In this document: positions 45,410 to 54,974 of the stretch, piece after piece
How the letters are laid out: every line of letters begins with the position of its first letter
Position numbering within the stretch: the stretch's first letter is position 1
From: Croceivirga lutea
GTDB taxonomy: Bacteria > Bacteroidota > Bacteroidia > Flavobacteriales > Flavobacteriaceae
Assembly: GCF_014235875.1 (NCBI RefSeq)
Contig: NZ_JACJUK010000002.1
Coordinates: forward strand, 519,105-583,104
Length of the DNA stretch: 64,000 nt
Direction: 5' to 3'
Program-made: the position numbers and the translations under genes
Notes under the pieces: generated by a model
Databases searched by the model: none
What the model was told of the DNA's origin: nothing
The model's input: the letters and a program-made list of their open reading frames with translations, nothing else

Positions 45410-48400
45410 ATGGGATTGGAATATTTTGAAAATTCTCCGAAGAACACAAAAGAATTTGCTAAAAAAGAAATAGACAATCCTTACGGTTTCTCCATTGTAG
45501 GTATTGGAGCAAGTGCTGGCGGCTTACAAGCTTTAAAAGATTTTTTCGACCACATGCCTTTGGAGCCTAAGTGTAGTTTTGTCATAATTCAGCATCTAAG
45601 CCCCAACCATAAAAGCTTAATGAAAGATATTTTAAGCAAAAACACGGCAATACCTATTACAGAAGTTAAAAAAAACACCAACGTAAAGCCTGGTAAAATC
45701 TATTTGGTTCCGCCAAACCAAAATATTGAACTACAATCTAACACCCTTGTATTAAGTGATAAGCCCAAAGGGCAAAAATTAAATTTTCCTATAGATATCT
45801 TTTTCAATTCCTTAGCTCTAAACCGAAAAGAGTTTGCTGTTGGTATAGTGCTTAGTGGTACCGGTAGCGATGGTACCAATGGGGCAAAAGCCATACACTC
45901 TTACAACGGTATGGTGATGGTTCAAAGCCCTGAAGATGCTGAATTTTCTGGAATGGTTGAATCCGCTATTGATACTGGCTTAGTAGATTATATTTTCCCA
46001 GTCAAAAAATTACCTTCTATTTTGATGAGTTTTATCAAAGACCCTAGAGTAAAATTTGGGATTGAGCACGAAATTCATCGCGATAATTTACGATTTAATA
46101 AATTATTGAGCCACTTAAAAACCCTCACAGATTTTGATTTTACACCTTACAAGAAACCAACATTAATCAGAAGAATTGCTAGAAGAATAAACTTTAGAGG
46201 ATTTAAAGATTTTGAAAGTTACTTCCGATTTTTATTAGAAAACAAAGAAGAGGTAAGCTTACTTGCAAACGATTTTCTCATTAATGTAACTGATTTCTTT
46301 AGAGATAGTGCTGTTTGGGAGCATTTAGAAAAAGTGGTTATTCCAGACCTAATTGCATCTAAAAACAACGGCGACACATTAAAAATTTGGATTGTTGCCT
46401 GCAGTACCGGTGAAGAGGCCTATTCTTATGCTATGTTACTTTTTGAAGAAATGGTGCGCCAAGATAAAACCAACATCAAACTTAAAATCTTTGCTACAGA
46501 CATTGCCAAGAATAATATTGAAAAGGCCTCTTTAGGTTTATTTAAAGAAAAGCACCTGATTAATATTTCTAAACATCGATTACAAGAGTATTTTGAACTG
46601 GTTGAAGACAATCAATACAAAATCAAAGATTTTTTGAGACATTATCTGATTTTTAGCCAGCATGATATCATTAATTCGTCTCCATTTGCCAATATAGACA
46701 TGATTTCTTGTCGAAATTTATTGATTTACATTGCTCAAGAAACTCAAAACCGTATCATCAAAATATTACAATACTCATTAAATCTTCATGGATATTTGGT
46801 TCTTGGTAAAAGTGAAACCTTAGGAAATTTGCGAGATTCTTTTGAAGACGTAAGTAATGATTATAAAATATTTAGAAGTCTTAAAGAAGCCAAATCCTTA
46901 TATGCTAATGACATTTCAATAGCTAAGCATACATTTCTATACCAAAATATAGCTCAATTAGAAAAGCGTAATATCCTTAGAAAAAAGTTTGATTTTTCAA
47001 TGTTAGTAGAAAAAACACTTTCTGAGGAACTAGGCTTAGCGTGTCTGTATTTAAATTCTAATTTAGAAATCATTGAGGCCGTTGGAAATTTTCGAACTTT
47101 CCTTCAAATACCTGAAACCAGATTTTCTAACTCGTTATTAGATTTGTTACCAGAAGATTTAAAACCAAATCTTAATCTTGCCTTATTAAAAGTTGAAAAA
47201 AGTAAGGAAAATGTAAAAATTGAATCTGTTGAACTTACGGGCCTTGAAAAAGGTACCGTTCTAGATATATTAGTAGTTCCAGCATCAAAGTTTTATGGAG
47301 ATTTAGAAGCAGAATTTATTATTCTATTCTTACCTAAGAATATAAACCCAAAAGCAGATATTAGATTAAAAGCCCTGACAAAAAAAGATAAAAACGAAAC
47401 TGTTAGGGCTTTAGAAATAGAGCTAGAAAATGCCCGCAAAAGCCTTGTTGCTCTGCAACATGAGGTTGAAATTAGGAATGAAGAATTGCAAACCAGTAAT
47501 GAAGAGCTTTTAGCTACTAATGAAGAGCTGCAAAGTACCAATGAAGAACTACAAAGTGTAAATGAAGAGCTACATACTGTTAACACTGAATTAAATCAGA
47601 AAGTGCAAGATTTAGCTCACGCCAAAGCAACTATAGATAATGTTTTAAAAAGTACAGATATCAGTACTTTAGTTTTAAGTTCCAATCTTAGTATTAAATC
47701 TTTTACCAACGGGATAAAAGATTTTTACAACATTACCCTAAACGACATTGGCAGGCCTTTATTAGACTTCACTAATAAATATAGTATAGATAATACGTTT
47801 TTTAAATCAATCTGTAAAACCGTATTGGAAACAGGAGAGGTTTATACTGAAGATTTAGAATTTGCCGATAATAAGTGCATGCTTATGAGAGTAACACCAT
47901 TTATTCAAGGTCACAAAATAGATGGTGTGGTATTAACATTTGTAGATATTTCTGCACAAAAAACAGCTCAACTAGAGTTACAACAAAAAGAATATGAAAT
48001 ACGGTCATTGTTTGACAATGCCCCTGATATGTTTTTTGCAATTGATGCTAATGGTGATATCATAGATGCTAATCTTGAATTAATTAAAAAATTAGAATAT
48101 AACAGTGCTGAAGGTATTATTGGCAAAAATGTCTTAGATATAGCTCAAGGTTTTACTCCAGAAGAATTAGAATATGACATGAACTTATTGTCTCAAGGTA
48201 AAGACTTAAAGGATGAAAACCGAACAGTAATAACTAAAACTGGTAAAAGAATACCCATTCGTGTTAATGCAAAATCATTTTTAAATAAAGATGGTTCAAT
48301 AAAACAGGTAGTTGCCAGCTGGCGAGATGTCACGGATTTAAAAAAAGCGGAAGACTTTCAAAAAGTACAAATGAAAGCGTTTGAAGAATGTACAGATGGT

Positions 48401-49810
48401 TTTTATGATTGGGATATCAAAAACAATTCTATTTATACCAGTAAAAGTATTAAAGATTGGTTTGGGTACGATGAATCTGAGATGCCAGATACCTTTGAAA
48501 GCTGGCGTAAATTGTTGGTAAAAGAAGATGAAATTATCATGAATGCCCTTTTACAAAACCATTTTGATTGTAACGGAGCCAATCTATATATATCCAATGA
48601 ACGTTATAAACATAAAGATGGGAGTCTAGTTCATTTGCAAGCTAGGGGAAAAGTAATAGAGTGGGATGAAAATGGTGAGCCCATTAGAATGGTAGGTAGC
48701 CATACCAACATGACTAAATTGTTAAAGTTACCAGTGCTAGAACAAAAACTTGTTGATCAAAATATGGTTTTTGAGCAAGTACTAGAAAGCACCCTTGCCG
48801 GATTTTGGGATTGGAACATTCCCAATAATACTGAGTATATGAGCCCTACTTTTAAAAAAATGTTTGGGTATGAAGACCATGAAATTGAGAACACACCAGA
48901 ATGGTGGCAAAAAAACATTCACCCAGACGATTTACCCGGCGTTTTAGATGTTTTTGAAGCACATGTAAAAAGTAAAGGTGAGGTGCCTTATGATAATGAA
49001 GTTCGTTACTATCATAAAAATGGAAGTATTGTTTGGGTGTGGTGTAAAGGCAAAGTAATAGAATGGGATGAAAACAACAACCCTATAAGAATGGTAGGCA
49101 GCCATGTAGATATTACACACCTAAAAAATCTTACCGATAGCAATAAACAACTAGAACGTTTTGCCTATGTAGCAAGTCATGATTTACAAGAACCGCTACG
49201 TACAGTTACCGATTTTGTGGGTTTATTTAAAAAAGAATATCAAAAAAAGCTAGATGAACCCGCAATAATATACTTAGATTTTATTGATTCTGCCGCTACT
49301 AGAATGAATAAGTTAGTCAAAGGTATTTTAGACTATTCTAGAATTGAAGGGAAAACAAAACAGAAAAAAGTAGATTTAAATAAAATTGTTGAAGATGTTG
49401 TTAATGATTTACAAATTAAAATTGACAACAAAGGCGCTGAAATTATTCTAGACAAATTGCCTTTAATTAAGGGTAATGAAGTAGAGTTGCACTCCCTATT
49501 TCTTAATCTTATTGGCAATGCCTTAAAATTTGTTGCTGAAAATGACACCCCAGAAATAAAAATCTCTGTAAAGCGTCAGAATAATGAAAACATTATTTTT
49601 ATTTCAGATAATGGTATTGGTATAAAGCCAGAACATCAAGAAAAAATATTTGATATCTTTTCAAGATTACATAATGAAGACCAATATGAAGGCACAGGTA
49701 TTGGTCTTGCACATTGTAAAAAAATAGTTGAATTACACGGAGGGCGCATTTGGGTAGCATCTGAACTAGGCAAGGGGTCCACTTTTTATTTTACACTTAA
49801 CACTAAATAA
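45410..49810 (+). CDS. CheB-CheR-PAS hybrid histidine kinase
   Basis: A 1466-residue fusion. Residues about 27-205 are a CheB methylesterase domain with Ser35 in GIGASAGGL, His62 in IIQHLSPNH and Asp154 in GTGSDGT. Residues about 225-490 are a CheR methyltransferase with [10 protein letters not shown], the SAM loop [14 protein letters not shown] and [14 protein letters not shown]-like part and the coiled-coil heptads at 690-731 follow. Then come PAS domains (about 750-1250) of which the last two are near duplicates, then a HisKA domain with phospho-acceptor His1257 in [12 protein letters not shown], and an ATPase domain with [14 protein letters not shown] and GTGIGLAH. There is no CheB receiver domain. 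It is presumably a chemosensory-type sensor whose output is the regulator encoded next. Confidence 0.95.
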   Translation: MGLEYFENSPKNTKEFAKKEIDNPYGFSIVGIGASAGGLQALKDFFDHMPLEPKCSFVIIQHLSPNHKSLMKDILSKNTAIPITEVKKNTNVKPGKIYLVPPNQNIELQSNTLVLSDKPKGQKLNFPIDIFFNSLALNRKEFAVGIVLSGTGSDGTNGAKAIHSYNGMVMVQSPEDAEFSGMVESAIDTGLVDYIFPVKKLPSILMSFIKDPRVKFGIEHEIHRDNLRFNKLLSHLKTLTDFDFTPYKKPTLIRRIARRINFRGFKDFESYFRFLLENKEEVSLLANDFLINVTDFFRDSAVWEHLEKVVIPDLIASKNNGDTLKIWIVACSTGEEAYSYAMLLFEEMVRQDKTNIKLKIFATDIAKNNIEKASLGLFKEKHLINISKHRLQEYFELVEDNQYKIKDFLRHYLIFSQHDIINSSPFANIDMISCRNLLIYIAQETQNRIIKILQYSLNLHGYLVLGKSETLGNLRDSFEDVSNDYKIFRSLKEAKSLYANDISIAKHTFLYQNIAQLEKRNILRKKFDFSMLVEKTLSEELGLACLYLNSNLEIIEAVGNFRTFLQIPETRFSNSLLDLLPEDLKPNLNLALLKVEKSKENVKIESVELTGLEKGTVLDILVVPASKFYGDLEAEFIILFLPKNINPKADIRLKALTKKDKNETVRALEIELENARKSLVALQHEVEIRNEELQTSNEELLATNEELQSTNEELQSVNEELHTVNTELNQKVQDLAHAKATIDNVLKSTDISTLVLSSNLSIKSFTNGIKDFYNITLNDIGRPLLDFTNKYSIDNTFFKSICKTVLETGEVYTEDLEFADNKCMLMRVTPFIQGHKIDGVVLTFVDISAQKTAQLELQQKEYEIRSLFDNAPDMFFAIDANGDIIDANLELIKKLEYNSAEGIIGKNVLDIAQGFTPEELEYDMNLLSQGKDLKDENRTVITKTGKRIPIRVNAKSFLNKDGSIKQVVASWRDVTDLKKAEDFQKVQMKAFEECTDGFYDWDIKNNSIYTSKSIKDWFGYDESEMPDTFESWRKLLVKEDEIIMNALLQNHFDCNGANLYISNERYKHKDGSLVHLQARGKVIEWDENGEPIRMVGSHTNMTKLLKLPVLEQKLVDQNMVFEQVLESTLAGFWDWNIPNNTEYMSPTFKKMFGYEDHEIENTPEWWQKNIHPDDLPGVLDVFEAHVKSKGEVPYDNEVRYYHKNGSIVWVWCKGKVIEWDENNNPIRMVGSHVDITHLKNLTDSNKQLERFAYVASHDLQEPLRTVTDFVGLFKKEYQKKLDEPAIIYLDFIDSAATRMNKLVKGILDYSRIEGKTKQKKVDLNKIVEDVVNDLQIKIDNKGAEIILDKLPLIKGNEVELHSLFLNLIGNALKFVAENDTPEIKISVKRQNNENIIFISDNGIGIKPEHQEKIFDIFSRLHNEDQYEGTGIGLAHCKKIVELHGGRIWVASELGKGSTFYFTLNTK
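47477..47602 (+). repeat. 21-nt tandem repeat encoding a heptad coiled coil in the hybrid kinase
   Basis: Six successive 21-base units each start with AAT or AAC and encode NEELQTS-like heptads ([42 protein letters not shown]; residues 690-731). The unit is degenerate at the DNA level, so selection is on the protein. It forms a linker helix between the CheR and PAS parts. Confidence 0.9.
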
Positions 49811-50194
49811 ATGCTTAAGAAAATTCTTTTGGTCGATGATAATAAGGCCACAAATTTTATTCATACCAAATTTGTGAAAGAAACCAATATGGTTGAAGAG
49901 GTTGTGGCTTTTCAAGCGGGAGAAAATGCTTTAGACTATCTTGTTGAAACTGATGTTTTTCCTGAAATTATTTTTGTGGATATTAATATGCCTACTATGG
50001 ATGCTTGGGAATTCTTGGATAGATTTAACGAACTAGCAAGAATAGAGAAAGAAAATACTAAAGTGTTCTTGCTTACCACCACAATAAGCCCTACAGACGA
50101 AGAAAAAGTAAAAGCTTATCCAATTATATCAAAAATGATGTTTAAACCTTTAGATGTGCCTACATTTAAAAAAATTGTGCTTCCTTTTTTATAA
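49811..50194 (+). CDS. Single-domain response regulator
   Basis: The 127-residue protein is a receiver domain with no output. Asp9 and Asp10 in ILLVDDNKA, phospho-acceptor Asp57 in IFVDINMPTMD, the Thr segment LLTTTISP and the conserved Lys in MFKPLD are all present. It starts on the base after the CheB-CheR kinase stop codon, so it is in the same operon and is the likely target of that kinase. A DNA-binding effector is not present, so it may act through protein contact (CheY-like), or be shared with the next kinase. Confidence 0.94.
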   Translation: MLKKILLVDDNKATNFIHTKFVKETNMVEEVVAFQAGENALDYLVETDVFPEIIFVDINMPTMDAWEFLDRFNELARIEKENTKVFLLTTTISPTDEEKVKAYPIISKMMFKPLDVPTFKKIVLPFL

Positions 50195-50228
50195 TCGATG
50201 AACTGCAATGTTTAATACTTTCATCGAT
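50193..50228. repeat. 10-bp perfect inverted repeat (AATCGATGAA/TTCATCGATT) after the response regulator
   Basis: Two perfect 10-base arms are separated by 16 bases. There is no T run on either side, so it is not a typical terminator. It could be a cruciform or a protein site. Confidence 0.55.
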
Positions 50229-50335
50229 TAAACAAACAAAAAATAGTCTTTTACCAACACAATCTTACATTTTACAACATTATTTATAAGTAAGGTTTTT
50301 CTTACTATAAATTAGGGATAAGTAAGATTTGGTTT

Positions 50336-52171
50336 ATGAAAAAAACAATTGCACAACCTTTAAAAAAGGCCAGTTGGGTGCACGAATTACCTTCGTACAC
50401 AGCTATTTTAGATAATAATTTACGATTAATAGAAGCTACTACCCATTGGTTTAAACACTCTAACCTCAATAGAGAAAAGGCCCTCGGAAAATGCATTTAT
50501 GATTTATTCCCAGAAATTGAACAAAGCTGGCAAGATAGTTTTGAATACGCATTAGAGGGTATAAATGATATTAAATTGAATCAACATTCAGAAACCAACA
50601 CCAGTTGCGCAACTTGGCACCTAAGTCCTTGGAAAGATGGCTACGGAAATACCATTGGTCTAGTGGTTACTATTAAAATTGATAAAGGCGATAACCAACA
50701 AAATACCGTATTATCTCAAATTAACAATTTAGTGCAAAACCCAGAAGATGAAGTAACGGGCAGCTGGGAATATATTGTAGAAGACGGTTCTATGTACTGG
50801 TCTAATACATTTTTAGAGTTAATTAACTTACCCGCCACAACACATCCTTCTTTAAAGAAAGCAATATCATTACTTAAATCAACTGCAGATAGGGCTGTTT
50901 TAAGAGAAGTTATTAGAGCTGCCATGACCAGTGGTAAACCTTGGGATATTATTTTGGGCGTAACTGATGCAAAAAAGAATCTTATAAAAATAAACGTTAT
51001 TGGCAGACCAAAATTTAAGAATGGTAAATGCACTAGAATAATTGGCGTTATAAAAGAAGCTAAATTAAACGGAACGGTTAATCCTGAGGCTCATAAAGAA
51101 ATTACTACTACTACTACAGATGGTTTTGACTATTTTAATAGTACCCCTACTGGCTTGCTTTTAGTTGATAGAAGAACCCTTAAAATAAAAAGAATCAACA
51201 ACTATCTTTTAAGCATTTTTGGCAAACCTGAGAAGGTTTTTTTAGATAAATCGCTATCAGAGTTTATTGCCATTAATGATGCTATTAGAAATCAAATTGA
51301 AGAGGAATTAAAAACCAGTTACAGCTTTAAAAATATTAATTTGCGAACTTCTCATGAAAAAACGGGTAATCATTTATTCAATATTTCGGGTAACTTGGTT
51401 AAGCAAGATGGACAAGATTTTTTATTCATAAGTTGTAATGAGGTTCCTAACTCTATAGAAATTGAGAAAACATACGCTCGTAAACTGCAAAAAGCAAATG
51501 AAGATTTAGATAATATGGTTCATTTTGCCCATATGGTTTCTCATAATCTTAAAGGGCATACTACAAATTTTGATTTGCTTTTAAATTTTTTAAGCACTGA
51601 AACAGATGAGAACGAAAGAAATCAACTTACCTCAATGCTGTACCAGTCAACTGATTCATTAACAAGAACAACCAAAGGCTTGCGAGAATTGGTAGCAATT
51701 AGACACAAAATCAATCATATTAAAGTTGATTTAAATGTTAATGAATATATCTACAAGGTAATTCAAAGCAACAGCGGGTTATTAAAGAAGAAAAATTTTA
51801 AAATTCATCATGAAATTAGTGACGAGCTTACCGTAAAGGCCATACCCGCTTATTTAGAAAGTATTATTACCAACCTTGTACTAAACGCAGTGCATTTTGT
51901 AAATAAAAATGATAAACCCCTTTTAATAATTGGTGTAGAAGACAAACCAAATCATTTAGTCTTATCTTTTGAAGACAACAGTTTTGGTATAGATTTAATC
52001 AAAGAAGGCCATAAGGTATTTGGTCTAAACAAAAAGCTTCAAAATATGGGCGAAAACACAAGTATGGGTCTATATCTAACTAAATATCAAATAGAACTTA
52101 TGGATGGTTATGTTAAAGTTGAAAGTGAAGTAGAAAAGGGTAATACGTTTAAAGTGTATTTTCCAAAATAA
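50336..52171 (+). CDS. PAS-domain sensor histidine kinase
   Basis: A 611-residue cytoplasmic kinase with two or three PAS-like segments (about residues 20-130, 140-245, 265-370) and no membrane helix. Phospho-acceptor His403 is in MVSHNLKGHTTNF. The ATPase domain has NLVLNAVHFV, then DNSFGIDL in place of DNGxG and MGLYLTKYQIELMDGY in place of GxGLGL. The N, G1 and G2 boxes are thus recognisable but diverged. The gene follows the response regulator gene after 141 bases with direct repeats upstream. It may signal to that same receiver, but this is inference. A terminator at 52190 closes it. Confidence 0.9.
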   Translation: MKKTIAQPLKKASWVHELPSYTAILDNNLRLIEATTHWFKHSNLNREKALGKCIYDLFPEIEQSWQDSFEYALEGINDIKLNQHSETNTSCATWHLSPWKDGYGNTIGLVVTIKIDKGDNQQNTVLSQINNLVQNPEDEVTGSWEYIVEDGSMYWSNTFLELINLPATTHPSLKKAISLLKSTADRAVLREVIRAAMTSGKPWDIILGVTDAKKNLIKINVIGRPKFKNGKCTRIIGVIKEAKLNGTVNPEAHKEITTTTTDGFDYFNSTPTGLLLVDRRTLKIKRINNYLLSIFGKPEKVFLDKSLSEFIAINDAIRNQIEEELKTSYSFKNINLRTSHEKTGNHLFNISGNLVKQDGQDFLFISCNEVPNSIEIEKTYARKLQKANEDLDNMVHFAHMVSHNLKGHTTNFDLLLNFLSTETDENERNQLTSMLYQSTDSLTRTTKGLRELVAIRHKINHIKVDLNVNEYIYKVIQSNSGLLKKKNFKIHHEISDELTVKAIPAYLESIITNLVLNAVHFVNKNDKPLLIIGVEDKPNHLVLSFEDNSFGIDLIKEGHKVFGLNKKLQNMGENTSMGLYLTKYQIELMDGYVKVESEVEKGNTFKVYFPK

Positions 52172-52189
52172 AAAAACATCTTCAAAGAT

Positions 52190-52218
52190 TTTCTTACCGG
52201 CGTTAGCCGGTTTTTTTA
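52190..52218 (+). terminator. Rho-independent terminator after the PAS kinase gene
   Basis: A 6-bp stem ACCGGC with GCCGGT, a GTTA loop, and seven T. Its T tract runs into the -7 box of the methyltransferase gene. Confidence 0.85.
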
Positions 52219-52224
52219 TTTTTG
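52217..52224 (+). promoter_or_regulatory. -7 promoter element of the DNA methyltransferase gene
   Basis: TATTTTTG matches TAnnTTTG, ends 4 bases before the ATG at 52229 and overlaps the terminator of the previous gene. A -33 element is not evident. Confidence 0.45.
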
Positions 52225-52228
52225 AATT

Positions 52229-53446
52229 ATGCCAAAATTAACTGTTTGCGAACTTTTTGCTGGTGTCGGTGGTTTTAGGTTGGGTCTTGAGCGTTCAAAA
52301 GATTTTAAGGTTATTTGGAGCAATCAATGGGAGCCCTCTACCAAGACACAACATGCCTCAATGGTTTATGAAAACAGATTTGGCAATAAAAACCACTCCA
52401 ATCTTAATATTGAAGAAATTGCAACCTCTTCTATTCCAAACCATGATGTGTTAGTTGGCGGTTTTCCTTGCCAAGATTATTCCGTAGCTACCAGCTTAAA
52501 AAATTCTAAAGGCCTTGTTGGTAAAAAAGGGGTACTCTGGTGGTCTATTTACAGAATTTTAAAAGAGAAAGAGAGTAAACCTTCTTACCTGATTTTAGAA
52601 AATGTTGACCGTTTATTAAAATCTCCCGTAAAACAACGTGGCAGAGACTTTGCTATTATGCTTAAAGGTTTATCTGATTTGGGTTACGCATGTGAATGGC
52701 GCGTAATTAATGCCGCCGAATATGGTTATTCTCAACGCCGAAGGCGTTTTTTTTTGGTGGGCATACATCATAAAAGCAACCTTTATAAACAACTGTTGAA
52801 ATCTAATGCTGAAGAATGGGTATTATCTAACGGGGTGTTGGCATCTGCGTTTCCTGTTACTTCAACAAATCAAAAAAATCAGATTTCGTTATCAGAAAGT
52901 ATGCTTCAATTATCAAAAACATTTAATAGTGATGGTAAAATTTCGCCCTTTTTAAATTCTGGTTTACTTCTTAACGGTAACGTAATTAGTTATAAAACCT
53001 TGGTAAATTATAATGGTCCGTTTCAAAATTTAAAATCGGTTTTGGAAAAAGATAAAGTAGCTGATGAGTTTTATATTAACATTGAAGATTTACCTAAATG
53101 GAAATATTTAAAAGGTGCTAAAAAAGAATCTAGAACAACTAAAGAAGGTTTTAAGTATAAGTATTCTGAAGGTTCAATGGCGTTTCCAGATGATATTTCT
53201 AAACCTTCTAGAACCATTATCACAGGAGAAGGTGGTAAATCTGCTTCGCGTTTTAAACATGTAATAGAAACAGCACATGGTCTACGTAGATTAACACCTT
53301 TAGAACTTGAACGATTAAATGGTTTTCCTGATAATCATACCAAATTAGAAGGTATTACTAATACCAAACGAGCGTTTTTTATGGGTAATGCATTAGTTGT
53401 TGATATTGTTGAAAAAATTGGACAATCTTTACTATCCAAAATCTAA
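52229..53446 (+). CDS. C5-cytosine DNA methyltransferase
   Basis: This 405-residue enzyme has the ordered motifs of m5C methyltransferases: I CELFAGVGGFRLGLE at residues 7-21, IV GGFPCQDYS with the catalytic Cys, VI ENVDRLLKS, VIII QRRRRFFLVG, IX LRRLTPLELERLNGFPDNH and X GNALVVDIVEKIG. Between VIII and IX lies the target-recognition region (about residues 190-330), which cannot be decoded by eye. It starts a tight three-gene set with a candidate endonuclease and a small unknown gene, which suggests a type II restriction-modification system. The methylation target is unknown. Confidence 0.95.
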   Translation: MPKLTVCELFAGVGGFRLGLERSKDFKVIWSNQWEPSTKTQHASMVYENRFGNKNHSNLNIEEIATSSIPNHDVLVGGFPCQDYSVATSLKNSKGLVGKKGVLWWSIYRILKEKESKPSYLILENVDRLLKSPVKQRGRDFAIMLKGLSDLGYACEWRVINAAEYGYSQRRRRFFLVGIHHKSNLYKQLLKSNAEEWVLSNGVLASAFPVTSTNQKNQISLSESMLQLSKTFNSDGKISPFLNSGLLLNGNVISYKTLVNYNGPFQNLKSVLEKDKVADEFYINIEDLPKWKYLKGAKKESRTTKEGFKYKYSEGSMAFPDDISKPSRTIITGEGGKSASRFKHVIETAHGLRRLTPLELERLNGFPDNHTKLEGITNTKRAFFMGNALVVDIVEKIGQSLLSKI

Positions 53447-53450
53447 TTAT

Positions 53451-54056
53451 TTGAAAAGTTCCTTTAAATCAGATTTATTAAAAGAAAAGGCCTTGCAACC
53501 TTTATTGGATACGTATTACCAAAAACTACATTTTTATAACTTTAAAAGAATACATACTAAAACGCATCAATTACAAGGAGTTGACCTGTATTTTATACAT
53601 AAGCAAACCAATAAAACCTATGTAATCGACGAGAAAGCGCAATTAGATTATATTGGTGAAAATCTACCCACATTTGCTTTTGAAATATGCTATTTAAAAA
53701 AAGGAATTTCTAAACAAGGCTGGTTTTATGATGCTTCTAAAATCACAGAGTTCTATGCTCTTGCAACTAATATTCAGCAAGATGGAGATAAATTTTTTAC
53801 GAGTTGTAAATTAACTCTTGTTAATAGAAATAAATTACAACAGCTATTACAGAAAAAAGGAATAACACTTAAAAGTTTAAAAGAATACGTTAAGAACCAT
53901 TCAAAAAAGTATGGTCAACTTAATATACCAAATTTAAATCCTAAAAAAGAAGGTTATTTATATGCCTCTACTTCAAACAAAGCTGAAAAACCTTTAAACC
54001 TAATATTACGTCTATCTTGGTTGATAGATTGCAAGGTAGCAAAAACTATATCTTAA
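53451..54056 (+). CDS. Candidate type II restriction endonuclease, PD-(D/E)XK-like
   Basis: A protein of 202 residues from the TTG at 53451, 4 bases after the methyltransferase stop (MKSSFKSDLLKEKALQPLLD). An in-frame ATG at 53397 within the methyltransferase gene is less likely. It has no clear family by eye, but GVDLYFIHKQTNKTYVIDEK (about residues 43-62) fits the PD-(D/E)XK nuclease signature: an Asp in GVD, then Glu and Lys in DEK about 18 residues later. This and the genetic linkage make a restriction enzyme the best guess. A short KGYGQL-like region near the end resembles nothing known. It is cytoplasmic, and no transfer signs were seen other than the linkage. Confidence 0.6.
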   Translation: MKSSFKSDLLKEKALQPLLDTYYQKLHFYNFKRIHTKTHQLQGVDLYFIHKQTNKTYVIDEKAQLDYIGENLPTFAFEICYLKKGISKQGWFYDASKITEFYALATNIQQDGDKFFTSCKLTLVNRNKLQQLLQKKGITLKSLKEYVKNHSKKYGQLNIPNLNPKKEGYLYASTSNKAEKPLNLILRLSWLIDCKVAKTIS

Positions 54057-54114
54057 AATGCTGTTAATCAGTTTAAAAGATTTGTGATACTTAATTCTTT
54101 TTTTATTTTATACT

Positions 54115-54489
54115 ATGGTAAAATCAGAAAAAGCACAGCACACAGAATTTTTAGAAAAATCTATCAGTTATTTACAAAGCACCGGATTCGAAAATATTAA
54201 GGCGGATTTAGATGGATTTGAAAGCCCAAAATCTTTCTATCAAAAAAATGGAGATATTGAATTAACTCCAGATATTGTAGCTACTAAAAATGGTAGAAAA
54301 TTTTACTTTGATATTAGCCTTAAATCTAGTAGAAGTAAATTATTAAAAACAAAATGGGTTTTTCTTGATACTTTAAGTAGGATGAAATCTAACAAGTTTA
54401 AGATTATAACCACCAAAGGCCACTACAAATTCACTGATAATCTTCTTAATGAACTTAATTTAACTTCTAAAACACCAATTAAGATTTAG
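54115..54489 (+). CDS. Small protein of unknown function, third gene of the methyltransferase cassette
   Basis: The 124-residue protein starts MVKSEKAQHTEFLEKSISYL. The middle has ELTPDIVATKNGRKFYFDIS, where a PD pair is followed by D-I-S-L-K, loosely like a degenerate PD-(D/E)XK core with Ser in place of Glu. No family is recognised. It might be a second nuclease subunit, an accessory of the restriction enzyme or unrelated. It starts 58 bases after the candidate endonuclease on the same strand. Its end overlaps the acetyltransferase gene on the other strand by 11 bases, which delimits the cassette. The function is unknown. Confidence 0.65.
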   Translation: MVKSEKAQHTEFLEKSISYLQSTGFENIKADLDGFESPKSFYQKNGDIELTPDIVATKNGRKFYFDISLKSSRSKLLKTKWVFLDTLSRMKSNKFKIITTKGHYKFTDNLLNELNLTSKTPIKI

Positions 54490-54928
54490 GAGCTCTCAGC
54501 ATTTTAATATGCGGTATTCCATCCTCTAAGTAACCCTCTCCTACTTGTTTAAAATTAAAATCTTCATAGAATTTTTTTAAATAGGTTTGAGCTGAAATTT
54601 CTATGTTTTTATCAGCATACAAAGAATCCATTTTTTCTAAACTCTTCAGCAGTAATAGTTGACCAAAAGCCTTTTTTCTGTGGTTTTTTTTTACCACAAC
54701 CCTACCTAAGCTCGGATTCTCAAAATAAATTTCTGGACCAAATATTCTTAGGTAAGCAACTAGAATTTTATTTTCATAACCTAACACATGTAGTGCTTGG
54801 TTGTCTTTACCATCTATGTCTTGGTAAACACAATCTTGTTCTACTACAAAAACTTCACTTCTTAATTGTAAAAGTGCGTATAACTCTTCTTTTGTTAATT
54901 CTGTAAAAGTTTTAATTAGAATATTCAT
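54479..54928 (-). CDS. GNAT family N-acetyltransferase, ElaA-like
   Basis: The 149-residue protein has the ElaA pattern: LYALLQLRSEVFVVEQDCVY at the start, then IDGKDNQALHVLGY and the acetyl-CoA-binding loop with RVVVKKNHRKKAFGQLLLLK (Q/RxxGxG/A-like, here KKAFG). The C-terminal strand KQVGEGYLEDGIPHIKM is also typical. The acceptor substrate of ElaA is unknown. It is convergent with the small third gene of the cassette, overlapping by 11 bases, and lies 46 bases before rpiB on the same strand side. Confidence 0.87.
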   Translation of the reverse strand: MNILIKTFTELTKEELYALLQLRSEVFVVEQDCVYQDIDGKDNQALHVLGYENKILVAYLRIFGPEIYFENPSLGRVVVKKNHRKKAFGQLLLLKSLEKMDSLYADKNIEISAQTYLKKFYEDFNFKQVGEGYLEDGIPHIKMLRAPKS

Positions 54929-54974
54929 ATAAAACTACTTAACTATCTAAATAATCTAATTATACTAGTTGTAT

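Noticed and set aside
47477..47602. 21-base repeats as a possible CRISPR or mobile repeat
   Set aside because: Repeats are contiguous without spacers, degenerate at the base level and in frame with a heptad coiled coil.
50193..50228. Terminator for the response regulator gene
   Set aside because: The stem is perfect, but the loop is 16 bases and no T run follows on either strand.
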